A DNA stretch of 64,000 bases, taken from the NCBI GenBank assembly GCA_963842125.1, contig CAWJFE010000005.1, positions 2,232,001 to 2,296,000 on the forward strand, read 5' to 3'. Origin of the DNA: CAWCWK01 sp963842125. GTDB lineage: Bacteria; Pseudomonadota; Alphaproteobacteria; Rhizobiales; CAWCWK01. Position 1 is the stretch's first letter; the number at the start of each line of letters is the position of its first letter. The notes under the pieces were generated by a model, which saw only the letters and a list, made by a program, of their open reading frames with translations, ran no database searches and was not told the DNA's origin. Below, piece by piece: positions 53,599 to 61,773 of the stretch. Both the position numbers and the translations under genes were made by a program.

Positions 53599-55134
53599 TC
53601 AGGCCGCGTGCGGGCGCGAGGCCCGCACGATGCTCGACATGATCCGCTCCTGGCTCGCCTCGGCGACCGGCATCTCGTCGACGAAGCGGCCCTCGTTCAT
53701 CACGTAGAGCCGATCGCAGAGCCCGAGCAACTCGGGCATCTCCGAGGAGATGACGAGTACGGCCTTACCCTGCGCCGCCAGTTCGCGGATGATCGTGTAG
53801 ATCTCGTATTTCGCACCGACATCGATGCCGCGCGTCGGCTCGTCGAGAACGAGGATGTCGGGGCCGGTAAAGAGCCACTTCGACAGCACGACCTTCTGCT
53901 GGTTGCCGCCCGACAGGTTCACCGTCTCCTGGCCGACGGACGAGCAGCGGATGCGCAGCCGGTCGCGATAGTCGCGCGCGACGGCGAGCTCCTTCGCCTC
54001 GTCGACGACGCCGCCGGATGCGATGCCGGGCAGGTTGGCCAGCGGCACGTTACGCCGGATGGGCTCGTCGAGGACGAGGCCGTATTGCTTGCGGTCCTCG
54101 GTCACGTAGGCGAGGCCCGCCTTGATCGCCCGCGAGACCGTCGTAGTGTCGGCGATCTCGCCCCTCACCTTCACCGTGCCCGAGACGAAATCGCCGTAGG
54201 AGCGCCCGAAGACGCTCATGGCGAGTTCGGTCCGCCCCGCTCCCATCAAGCCGGCAATGCCGACGATCTCGCCGGCGCGCACGTGAAGCGAGACGTCGTC
54301 GACCACCATGCGTTCCGACTGGAGCGGGTGGCGCACGCGCCAGTTCTCGACGGCGAGGAGCGTCGCGCCTGGCTCGTGCGCGCCGCGCGGCGGATAGCGG
54401 TCCGACATGCCGCGCCCGACCATGTCCGAGATGATCCGGCCCTCGTCCATCTCGGCCGCGGGGCGCGACGAGACGACCGCGCCGTCGCGCAGCACCGTGA
54501 TCGTGTCGGCGACCTCGCGGACCTCGTTGAGCTTGTGGCTGATGAGGATGGAGGCGATGCCGCGCGTGCGGAATTCCTTAAGGAGGTCGAGGAGCCGCTG
54601 GCTGTCGGCCTCGTTGAGGCTCGACGTCGGCTCGTCGAGGATGAGGAGCCTGACGTCCTTGGAGAGCGCCTTGGCGATCTCGACCAGTTGCTGCTTGCCC
54701 ATGCCGAGATCGCCGAGCCGGGTGCGCGGGCTCTCGGCGAGGCCGACGCGGGCGAGGAGATCGGCCGTGCGCGCATGCGTTTCGCGCCAGTCGACGACGC
54801 CCATGCGCGCCCGCTCGTTGCCGAGGAAGATGTTCTCCGCGACCGAGAGGAGCGGCACGAGCGCCAGCTCCTGGTGGATGATGATGATGCCGCGCGCTTC
54901 GGAATCCGCGATGCCGCGAAACTGCTGCGCCGCACCCTCGTAGACGATCTCGCCCTCATAGGCGCCGTGCGGATAGACGCCCGACAGGACCTTCATAAGC
55001 GTCGATTTGCCGGCCCCGTTCTCGCCGACGATGGCGTGGATCTCGCCGGCCTCGACGGTCAGCGACACATCGTCCAGCGCGCGCACGCCCGGAAAGGTCT
55101 TGGTGATGGCACGCATCTCGAGAATGGCTGTCAT
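53599..55134 (-). CDS. gguA: Multiple monosaccharide ABC transporter ATP-binding protein (GguA/MmsA)
   Basis: This 511-residue ATPase contains two nucleotide-binding domains. The N-terminal one has Walker A GENGAGKSTLMKVLSG, signature LGMGKQQLVEIAKAL and Walker B LLILDEPTSSLN. The C-terminal one has the degenerate Walker A GLMGAGRTELAM typical of sugar ATPases, with LSGGNQQKVVLSKWL and ILVLDEPTRGID. It powers GguB. The gene is separated from chvE by the palindromic repeat at 55170-55317. Confidence 0.93.
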   Translation of the reverse strand: MTAILEMRAITKTFPGVRALDDVSLTVEAGEIHAIVGENGAGKSTLMKVLSGVYPHGAYEGEIVYEGAAQQFRGIADSEARGIIIIHQELALVPLLSVAENIFLGNERARMGVVDWRETHARTADLLARVGLAESPRTRLGDLGMGKQQLVEIAKALSKDVRLLILDEPTSSLNEADSQRLLDLLKEFRTRGIASILISHKLNEVREVADTITVLRDGAVVSSRPAAEMDEGRIISDMVGRGMSDRYPPRGAHEPGATLLAVENWRVRHPLQSERMVVDDVSLHVRAGEIVGIAGLMGAGRTELAMSVFGRSYGDFVSGTVKVRGEIADTTTVSRAIKAGLAYVTEDRKQYGLVLDEPIRRNVPLANLPGIASGGVVDEAKELAVARDYRDRLRIRCSSVGQETVNLSGGNQQKVVLSKWLFTGPDILVLDEPTRGIDVGAKYEIYTIIRELAAQGKAVLVISSEMPELLGLCDRLYVMNEGRFVDEMPVAEASQERIMSSIVRASRPHAA

Positions 55135-55169
55135 GGCGTGCGCGCGCTCCCTACTCTCTCGCGACCCTT

Positions 55170-55317
55170 CCTTCTCCCCTCGTGGAGAAGGTGGCCCGAA
55201 GGGTCGGATGAGGGGGATTGCAGACCGTCGGATCGGACCACCGAGACGTACCGATCCGGGCCTCGGTGATCCCCCTCATCCGCCTGCCGGCACCTTCTTC
55301 CCCGGGGGGAGAAGGGC
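55170..55317. repeat. Paired inverted intergenic palindromic repeat (copy 2)
   Basis: The chvE-gguA gap holds two inverted units. The left unit (about 55170-55219) starts with a CTTCTCCCC/GGAGAAGG hairpin and ends GGTCGGATGAGGGGGAT. The right unit (about 55267-55317) starts ATCCCCCTCATCCGCC and ends with a CCCCGGGG-centred hairpin. Unit order is reversed relative to the copy at 5700-5888. It belongs to the same element family. Confidence 0.75.
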
Positions 55318-55347
55318 GGTGTTCGAGGACTGGCCAGGCTGGCGCGA

Positions 55348-56484
55348 TCAGTTCCCGATCTGATCGGCGGTGTAGTAGCCCGAATCGACCATCATCGCCT
55401 CGATGTTGGACGCATCGGCCGACACCGGCTCCAAAAGGTAGGACGGCACGGTCTTGACGCCGTTCTCGTAGGTCTCGGTGTCGTTGATCTCCGGCTCGCG
55501 ATCGTTGAGCACGTCGTCGACGAGCTTGACCGTCACGCGGGCCAGCTCGCGCGTGTCCTTGAAGACGGTCGAGTATTGCTCGCCCGACAGGATCGATTTG
55601 ACGGACGGCAACTCCGCGTCCTGCCCCGACACGATCGGCATCAGCTGGTCGCCCGAGCCGTAGCCGATGCCCTTGAGCGACGAGAGGATGCCGAGCGAGA
55701 GGCCGTCATAGGGCGAGAGGACGCCGTGGACGGGGGCGTCCGTGTAGTTGGCCGACAGGAGGTTGTCCATGCGGGCCTGCGCGACCGAGCCGTCCCAGCG
55801 AAGCGTGCCGACGGTGTCCATGCCCATCTGGCCGGATGCGACGTTCACCTTGCCGGAATCGATGAGCGGCTGCAGTACGCTCATCGCGCCATCGTAGAAG
55901 AAATAGGCGTTGTTGTCGTCCGGGCTGCCACCGAAGAGCTCGACGTTCCACGGCTCAACATCGGGGAAGCGCTCCTCGAGGCCCTGGACCAGGGACGAGG
56001 CCTGCTGCACGCCCACCTTGAAGTTGTCGAAGGTGGTGTAATAATCGACGTTCTCCGAATCTCGGATCAGCCGGTCATAGGCGATGACCGGCACTTCGAG
56101 CGCCGCCGCCGTCTCGAGCGCGTTGCCGAGGGTCGTGCCGTCGATGGCCGCGATCACGAGAGCATCGACGCCGCGGGTCAGCATGTTCTCGATCTGGGCG
56201 AGCTGTGTGGGGATGTCGTCCTCGGCATATTGGAGGATCGCCTCGTAGCCCGCCGCCTCGAACTGCTCGACCATGGATTCGCCGTCGGAGATCCAGCGCG
56301 CGGAGGACTTGGTGGGCATGGCGATGCCGATCGTGCCGTTGTCCTGGGCGGCGGCGGTACCGGTCAGCGTAGCTGTGCCCAGGCCGAAGACGGCGGTGCC
56401 CAGCATCAGTGCGCCCGTGAGCCCCATCGCGGCGCCGCGCCGGGTGATGCTCGTCGTCGGCTTCTTGCCGGTGTCGTGTCCCAT
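55348..56484 (-). CDS. chvE: Multiple monosaccharide-binding protein (ChvE/GguS)
   Basis: This 378-residue periplasmic sugar receptor has ITRRGAAMGLTGALMLGTAV in a long signal peptide (a possible twin-arginine signal), cleaved near TAAAQD. The mature part starts GTIGIAMPTKSSARWISDGE and has IPTQLAQIENMLTRGVDALV and LFGGSPDDNNAYFFYDGAM, as in ChvE. The ATG at 56484 follows GGAAGG. ChvE binds galactose, glucose, arabinose and related sugars and in Agrobacterium also signals to VirA; no virulence genes are visible here. Confidence 0.92.
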   Translation of the reverse strand: MGHDTGKKPTTSITRRGAAMGLTGALMLGTAVFGLGTATLTGTAAAQDNGTIGIAMPTKSSARWISDGESMVEQFEAAGYEAILQYAEDDIPTQLAQIENMLTRGVDALVIAAIDGTTLGNALETAAALEVPVIAYDRLIRDSENVDYYTTFDNFKVGVQQASSLVQGLEERFPDVEPWNVELFGGSPDDNNAYFFYDGAMSVLQPLIDSGKVNVASGQMGMDTVGTLRWDGSVAQARMDNLLSANYTDAPVHGVLSPYDGLSLGILSSLKGIGYGSGDQLMPIVSGQDAELPSVKSILSGEQYSTVFKDTRELARVTVKLVDDVLNDREPEINDTETYENGVKTVPSYLLEPVSADASNIEAMMVDSGYYTADQIGN

Positions 56485-56647
56485 GATGAAAACCTTCCCA
56501 TGTTCCGCGAGGGTTCGAACCACGTCCGGCACCCTCGTTCGCGTTTCGCTCCGTCCGCATCGTGATGCGGGACCGCGCTGTCCCGTCATCGCGGGCCTTG
56601 TCGGCGGCGAGACGACCGTAGCCGGGCACTCCATAACCGACAAGTCC

Positions 56648-56684
56648 GAATATTCCGGCCTGACATATCGACCTTGGCATGTCA
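56648..56684. promoter_or_regulatory. Candidate GbpR operators between chvE and gbpR
   Basis: The divergent gap contains the palindrome GAATATTC (56648-56655) and the inverted repeat TGACAT/ATGTCA (56661-56666 and 56679-56684). Both lie just upstream of the gbpR start at 56712. LysR proteins recognise such AT-centred inverted repeats, and GbpR controls chvE in Agrobacterium, so this is the likely control site. Confidence 0.45.
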
Positions 56685-56711
56685 GAACGAGCCGATCGGG
56701 AGGCTCTGGCG

Positions 56712-57671
56712 ATGGATCTGCGCGGGCTGCGCGTGCGGCATCTGGAACTCATGCTCGCCCTCGAGGAAACGGGCCAGGTCGGTGCGGCCGCACACCGGCT
56801 CGGCCTCTCGCAGCCGGCGGCCTCGCGCGCGATCGCGGAGATCGAGAAGCTGCTTGCGACGCCCGTCTGCGTGCGGGAGCCACGCGGGGTCGCGCTCACC
56901 AGCGTCGGCGCGGCGCTCGCCCGGCGGGCCCGCACGATCCTACTCGAATTGCGCCAAGCCTCTCGCGAGATCGACGAGATGACGCAAGGGGGAAGCGGCT
57001 ACGTCTCGATCGGCAGCGTGACGGCGCCGCTCGTCAGCCACGTCGTGCCGGCCGTGCTGGCGCTTCGGAAGACATGGCCCGCGCTGCGCTTCCATCTCGA
57101 GGTCGCGACGAGCGACGTGCTGCTAGCGGGACTGATGACGGGCCGGTTCGACGCCGTGCTCGCCCGCCTGCCCGCCCTTGCCGACCCGGCCGCCTTCGAC
57201 GTGACGCCGCTGGCCGGCGAGCGGTTGGAGCTCATCTGCGACGCCGACCATCCCCTCGCCACGGAGCGCTCTGTCGGGCTCGAGGACGCCGCCGGCTTCG
57301 ATTGGGTGATGCAGCCGCGCCCGGCCCTGCTGCGCCGCGCGGTGGAGGACGCCTTCCTTCGCCAAGGCGCGGACCTGCCGGAACGGGTCATCGATACGAC
57401 CTCCTTCCTCGCCACGCTTGGCCTCCTGCGCGGGGCCGAAGCGGTCGCGCCGGTCGCGGCCGAAGTGGCGGAAGTCCTTACCCACGCCATCGGCTCGCGC
57501 CTGCGCCGCGTGCCGCTGCGGCCCGCCATCGACGTCGAACCCTACGCCCTGATAAGCCGGGCCAACCAGACGCTCTCGCCCGCCGCCGCGAGGCTGCGGG
57601 ACATGGTGCTGGAGCGGGCCGGCGCGGCGCCCTCCAAGCTTTCGAACCCTACCGAAGGACCCATCGCATGA
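56712..57671 (+). CDS. gbpR: LysR family regulator of sugar uptake (GbpR-like)
   Basis: This 319-residue LysR regulator starts MDLRGLRVRHLELMLALEET, with the helix-turn-helix QVGAAAHRLGLSQPAASRAI. The ATG at 56712 has GGGAGG eight bases upstream; an earlier ATG at 56679 lacks one and lies inside the putative operator. It is divergent from chvE and coupled by ATGA to a galactose dehydrogenase gene. This gene order supports the GbpR (galactose-binding-protein regulator) assignment. Confidence 0.85.
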   Translation: MDLRGLRVRHLELMLALEETGQVGAAAHRLGLSQPAASRAIAEIEKLLATPVCVREPRGVALTSVGAALARRARTILLELRQASREIDEMTQGGSGYVSIGSVTAPLVSHVVPAVLALRKTWPALRFHLEVATSDVLLAGLMTGRFDAVLARLPALADPAAFDVTPLAGERLELICDADHPLATERSVGLEDAAGFDWVMQPRPALLRRAVEDAFLRQGADLPERVIDTTSFLATLGLLRGAEAVAPVAAEVAEVLTHAIGSRLRRVPLRPAIDVEPYALISRANQTLSPAAARLRDMVLERAGAAPSKLSNPTEGPIA

Positions 57672-58582
57672 CCATCAAGCTCGGCCTCGTCGGCATCGGC
57701 GCCATCGCCCGCAGCCAGCATCTCCCGACCCTCGCCCAATCGCCCGATTTCGCTCTCGTGGCCGCCGCCAGCCGCCACGCGACTGCCGAGGGCGTCACCA
57801 ATGCCGCCGATCTCGGTGCCATGCTCGATGCCGAGCCCGGCATCGAGGCCGTCTCCCTCGCCGTCCCGCCCGGCCCGCGCTACGCGATCGCACGCGAGGC
57901 TATCGCGCGGGGCCGGCACGTGATGCTGGAAAAGCCACCCGGCGCGACCCTGTCGGAGGTTCACGACCTCGAAGTGCAGGCACGGGAAGCCAGCGTCACC
58001 CTCTTCGCGACCTGGCATTCGCGCTACGCGCCGGCCGTCGAGGCTCTACGCGCGAAGCTGGCCGAGACCACGATCCGCTCCGTCCGGGTGACCTGGAAGG
58101 AAGACGTGCGGCATTGGCACCCGGGTCAGGAGTGGATCTGGGAGCCGGGCGGCTTCGGCGTCTTCGATCCGGGCATCAACGCGCTCTCGATCCTGACCCA
58201 CGTCCTGCCGCCCTTCCGGCTGCGCGAGGCGACGCTGGCCCGCCCCGCCAACCGCGCAACGCCGATCGCGGCCGAGTTGGCCTTTCTTACGCGCGACGAC
58301 GTGGCCGTCGACATGGTGCTCGATTGGCGCCAGACCGGGCCGCAGACCTGGGACATCGTCGCCGAGACGGATGCCGGCCGCTTCACCCTGTCGTCGGGCG
58401 GCGCGGTGCTGACGACGCCGGACGGGACGGTCGAGGAATCCGAAGCCGAGTATGCCCGTCTCTACGAGCGCTTCGCCGCACTCATCCGCGCCGGCGAAAG
58501 TGATGTCGATCTCGCCCCCCTCGCCCATGTCGCCGACGCGTTCCTGATCGGGCGCTGGACCGAGGTCGAGGCGTTCGACTAA
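57668..58582 (+). CDS. D-galactose 1-dehydrogenase (Gfo/Idh/MocA family)
   Basis: This 304-residue oxidoreductase has the NAD(P) motif LGLVGIGAIARSQHLPTLAQ and the active-site signature EKPPGATLSEVHDLE, where the lysine of EKP is catalytic. WKEDVRHWHPGQEWIWEPGG and FGVFDPGINALSIL are as in alphaproteobacterial galactose dehydrogenases. It overlaps gbpR by ATGA. It would oxidise imported galactose to galactonolactone, the first step of the DeLey-Doudoroff route; arabinose is a possible alternative substrate. Confidence 0.88.
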   Translation: MTIKLGLVGIGAIARSQHLPTLAQSPDFALVAAASRHATAEGVTNAADLGAMLDAEPGIEAVSLAVPPGPRYAIAREAIARGRHVMLEKPPGATLSEVHDLEVQAREASVTLFATWHSRYAPAVEALRAKLAETTIRSVRVTWKEDVRHWHPGQEWIWEPGGFGVFDPGINALSILTHVLPPFRLREATLARPANRATPIAAELAFLTRDDVAVDMVLDWRQTGPQTWDIVAETDAGRFTLSSGGAVLTTPDGTVEESEAEYARLYERFAALIRAGESDVDLAPLAHVADAFLIGRWTEVEAFD

Positions 58583-59079
58583 CCGGGTTCCGGCAGGTCG
58601 ATCCAGACCGGCGAATGGCCGGTGTTCTCTATGAAGCGCACGAGGTCGTCGGGAGAGATGGCCGTCGTCGCCGTGTTCTCCAGAGGATGCACGTTGATCG
58701 CCGGGGCGTCCCGGAGGCGCGCGTCGAGGAAGACGGCAATCTCGCCCGCCTCGTCGTTGGCGATTGCGAAAGGCGTCACCGAGCCGGGCTCGATACCGAG
58801 ATGGGTGCGCAGCCGGTCGGGCGAGCCGAAGGAGACGCGGCCGAGACCGATGAGCGGCGCGAGCGCCTTGAGGTCTACGGGGGCGTGCGCCTCTATGGTG
58901 ACGAGGGCCATGCGGCCCTTCTTGTCCTTGAGAAAGAGGTTCTTCGTGTGTGCGCCCGCAAGAGTGGCGTGGAGCGCGTCCGATTCGGCGACCGTGAAGA
59001 CCGGCGCGTGCTCATACGTCTGGGTTCGGATACCGAGCGCATCGAGGCGAGCGAAGAGGTCCGCGCGGGTGAGGGGCAT
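58579..59079 (-). CDS. YbaK/ProXp-type aminoacyl-tRNA deacylase
   Basis: This 166-residue protein matches the prolyl-tRNA synthetase-associated editing domain (ProX/PrdX, ProXp-ala group), which removes mischarged amino acids from tRNA(Pro) in trans. The conserved region AGAHTKNLFLKDKKGRMALV carries the catalytic lysine, and VHPLENTATTAISPDDLVRF is the typical C-terminus. It is the last gene of the nucleoside operon and converges with the galactose dehydrogenase gene, overlapping by four bases. Confidence 0.88.
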   Translation of the reverse strand: MPLTRADLFARLDALGIRTQTYEHAPVFTVAESDALHATLAGAHTKNLFLKDKKGRMALVTIEAHAPVDLKALAPLIGLGRVSFGSPDRLRTHLGIEPGSVTPFAIANDEAGEIAVFLDARLRDAPAINVHPLENTATTAISPDDLVRFIENTGHSPVWIDLPEPG

Positions 59080-59097
59080 GGGACAAGGCTTTCGGGA

Positions 59098-59520
59098 TCA
59101 GGCGAGGTTCTCGGGGCCGAAGGAGGCGGGCAGCAACTCGTCGAGCGTGAAGCTGCGCCGCCAACCCTCGAGCCCGCCGACATGGACGGGCGTATCGGGC
59201 GCGGCGAATTCGCGGATGCGCTGGCGGCAGCCGCCGCAGGGCGTGCACAAGGGGCCGGAGCCGTCACCTGGTGCATCGGCCAGATCGCCGACGATGTAGA
59301 TCTCCTCGATCCGGCGCTCGCCCGCCATCAGCATCGCCGAGATGGCGCCCGCCTCGGCGCAGGCGCCCTGCGGATAGGCCGCGTTCTCGACGTTGCAGCC
59401 AAGGATGATCTCGCCGGATTCGGTGCGGATCGCGGCGCCGACCTTGAACGTCGAATAGGGTGCATAGGCCGCCTCTCGCGCTGCAAGCGCAGCCTCGAAG
59501 AGGTCGGCGGGACCGGCCAT
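59098..59520 (-). CDS. cdd: Cytidine deaminase
   Basis: This 140-residue zinc enzyme deaminates cytidine and deoxycytidine to uridines. The zinc and catalytic residues are in GACAEAGAISAML (Cys-Ala-Glu) and PLCTPCGGCRQRIREFA (PCxxC). YAPYSTFKVGAAIRTESGEI is the substrate region. It lies one base after the permease gene, so nucleoside uptake and salvage are cotranscribed. Confidence 0.93.
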   Translation of the reverse strand: MAGPADLFEAALAAREAAYAPYSTFKVGAAIRTESGEIILGCNVENAAYPQGACAEAGAISAMLMAGERRIEEIYIVGDLADAPGDGSGPLCTPCGGCRQRIREFAAPDTPVHVGGLEGWRRSFTLDELLPASFGPENLA

Positions 59521-59521
59521 C

Positions 59522-60490
59522 TCAGCGCTCCTTCACGTAGGGCAGGCCCGCGGCCTTGGGCGGGATGGCGCGGCCGATGAAACCAGCGAGCAGCACGCAG
59601 ACGAGGATGTAGGGCAGCGCCTGCACGGCCTGGACCGGCACCTGGCCGATGAATGGGAGGGTCGCGCCCTGCATCTGGCCCTCCAGCGCCTGAAGGAAGC
59701 CGAAGAGAAGGCAGGCGCCCAGAACGCCCCAGGGCTTCCACTTGGCGAAGATGAGCGCGGCGAGCGCTATGAAGCCGCGTCCCGCCGTCATGTGCGGCAG
59801 GAAGCCGGCCGACTGCGCGATCGCGAGATAAGCGCCGGCGAACCCGCAGAGCACGCCGGCGATCACGACGGCGGAATAGCGCAGCCGCACGACGGAGATA
59901 CCGGCCGTGTCGACCGCCTCGGGGCTCTCGCCGACGGCGCGCAACCGGAGGCCGAAGCGCGTGCGGTAGACGATCCACCACGTCAGCGGCACGGCGAGGA
60001 AGGCGAGATAGACGAGGACGTTGTGGCCCGAGACCACGCCCGCATAGAGCGGCCCGAGGACGGGAACGCTTGAGAGCGTCTCTGCCAACGGCAGCTCCCA
60101 GGAGAGGAAGCGCGCTTCGCCCGGAATGGCCGGCGTGCGCCCGCCCCTCTGGAACCACGCGATACCGAGGAGGACGGTGATGCCGGCGGCGAGGATGTTG
60201 ATCGCGACGCCCGACACGATCTGGTTGCCGCGATAGGTGATGCTCGCCAGTCCGTGGATGAGCGCGAAGAGGACGGAGGCGCCGATGCCGGCGAGGAGCC
60301 CGGCCCAAGCCGAGCCCGTCACATAGGCCGCGGCGCCGGCGGCGAAGGCGGCGACGAGCATCTTGCCCTCGAGCCCGATGTCGACGATGCCCGCCCGCTC
60401 CGAATAGAGCCCGGCGAGCCCGGCGAAGATGAGAGGCACCGAGAGCCGCACGGTCGAATCGAGAAGGGAGAGAAAGGCCGAGGCGTCCAT
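59522..60490 (-). CDS. ABC transporter permease, nucleoside (BMP-type) system, NupQ-like
   Basis: This 322-residue permease has about eight membrane segments and the features of the YufQ/NupQ group: VPLIFAGLAGLYSERAGIVD, IGLEGKMLVAAFAAGAAAYV and TRFGLRLRAVGESPEAVDTA. It pairs with the permease encoded just upstream (4-bp gap). Cytidine deaminase downstream supports nucleosides as the substrate. Neither the ATPase nor the BMP lipoprotein is encoded next to it. Confidence 0.9.
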   Translation of the reverse strand: MDASAFLSLLDSTVRLSVPLIFAGLAGLYSERAGIVDIGLEGKMLVAAFAAGAAAYVTGSAWAGLLAGIGASVLFALIHGLASITYRGNQIVSGVAINILAAGITVLLGIAWFQRGGRTPAIPGEARFLSWELPLAETLSSVPVLGPLYAGVVSGHNVLVYLAFLAVPLTWWIVYRTRFGLRLRAVGESPEAVDTAGISVVRLRYSAVVIAGVLCGFAGAYLAIAQSAGFLPHMTAGRGFIALAALIFAKWKPWGVLGACLLFGFLQALEGQMQGATLPFIGQVPVQAVQALPYILVCVLLAGFIGRAIPPKAAGLPYVKER

Positions 60491-60494
60491 GGTC

Positions 60495-61628
60495 TCAGGC
60501 CTCCGTCTGCGCGGGCGTCGGCGGGACCGCGCCGCGGCGCCAGGCGCCGTTGACGATGCGCACCAGCTGCGGGCGGAAGAGGTTCTCGAGCGCGCCCGCG
60601 AAGAGGATGACGAGGCCCTGGATGACGACGATCATGTCGCGCGTGATGGCCGGGATCTCGAAGGCGAGCTCGGCCCCGCCCTGGTAGAGCGCCCCGAAGA
60701 GGAGGCTCGCCAGCACGATGCCGACGGGGTGCGAGCGGCCCATAAGCGCGACGGCGATGCCGACGAAGCCGTAGCCGGCCGAGAATTCGAGAAGCAGGCG
60801 GTGCTGCTCGCCCATGATGATGTTGAGCGCCATGCCGGCGGCCAACGCGCCTGAGATCATCATCGTGATGATGATGAGACGCTCGACCTTGATGCCCGCA
60901 TAGACGGCCGCCGTAGGGTTGTGGCCGAGCGTGCGGATCTCGTAGCCGAGCCGCGAGCGCCAGATGAGAAGCCAGACGAGGACGCAGGCTATGAGCGCGA
61001 TGACGAGCGAGAGGTTGAGCGGCGAGCGCGGGATCGGGATGCCGATGGCACCGAAGATCTCGTGCATGGCGGGCAGGCGCGCATTGGGCGGGAAGGTCGC
61101 CGTCTCCGGCGTCATGGAGCCCGGCTCCTTCAGCACGTCGACGAGGAGATAGGCCATCAACGCGGCGGCGATGAAGTTGAACATGATCGTCGTGATGACG
61201 ATGTGGCTGCCGCGTCGCGCCTGCAGCCAAGCGGGGATATAGGCCCAGGCCGCACCGAAGACGACGGCGCCCAGAATCGCGAGCGGCAGGACGAGAAGGA
61301 AGGGCAGATCGCCGACATTGAGACAGACGAGTGCGACGCCGAGCCCGCCCAAGGTCGCCTGTCCCTCGCCGCCAATATTGAAGAGCCCGGCATGGAAAGC
61401 CACCGCGACGGCGAGCCCGGTGAAGATAAAGTTGGTGGCGTAGTAGAGCGTGAAGCCCACGCCCTCGCCATAGCCGAAGGCGCCGTAGAGCAGCACCTGC
61501 ACGACCTCGACCGGGCTTTCCCCGATGAAGAGGACGACCAATCCAGCGATGAGAAAGGCGGCGACGACGTTGACGAGCGGCAGGACGATGTTGGCGGCCC
61601 AGCCGGGCAACTCGGTCGATGCGCTCAC
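60495..61628 (-). CDS. ABC transporter permease, nucleoside (BMP-type) system, NupP-like
   Basis: This 377-residue permease has about ten membrane segments. NupP-type segments are LYYATNFIFTGLAVAVAFHA, GLFNIGGEGQATLGGLGVAL and TLGHNPTAAVYAGIKVERLI. The GTG at 61628 (VSASTELPGW) gives the usual family N-terminus; an upstream ATG at 61712 would add 28 unlikely residues. It heads the operon here, after a 145-bp gap to the sensor gene. Confidence 0.88.
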   Translation of the reverse strand: MSASTELPGWAANIVLPLVNVVAAFLIAGLVVLFIGESPVEVVQVLLYGAFGYGEGVGFTLYYATNFIFTGLAVAVAFHAGLFNIGGEGQATLGGLGVALVCLNVGDLPFLLVLPLAILGAVVFGAAWAYIPAWLQARRGSHIVITTIMFNFIAAALMAYLLVDVLKEPGSMTPETATFPPNARLPAMHEIFGAIGIPIPRSPLNLSLVIALIACVLVWLLIWRSRLGYEIRTLGHNPTAAVYAGIKVERLIIITMMISGALAAGMALNIIMGEQHRLLLEFSAGYGFVGIAVALMGRSHPVGIVLASLLFGALYQGGAELAFEIPAITRDMIVVIQGLVILFAGALENLFRPQLVRIVNGAWRRGAVPPTPAQTEA

Positions 61629-61773
61629 GTCGGTCCGCCGCTTGTCTCGTGTCCCGGGTCGGCCCGCGAACCTGAAGGCACCGGGCAGCGCGAGGTCTGA
61701 CCCGCGCCGCACCTAGTTTCACCATGCGAGCGACGTATACAAGGGGGCGCGGGAGAGGCGGGCGGCGCCGGCC

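Noticed and set aside
55170..55317. Insertion sequence or miniature transposon with terminal repeats
   Set aside because: There is no transposase gene and no clear target duplication; the sequence fits a non-coding palindromic repeat family.
55348..56484. Virulence-associated ChvE function
   Set aside because: Only the sugar uptake genes and regulator are present; no vir genes are visible, so I call it a sugar receptor only.
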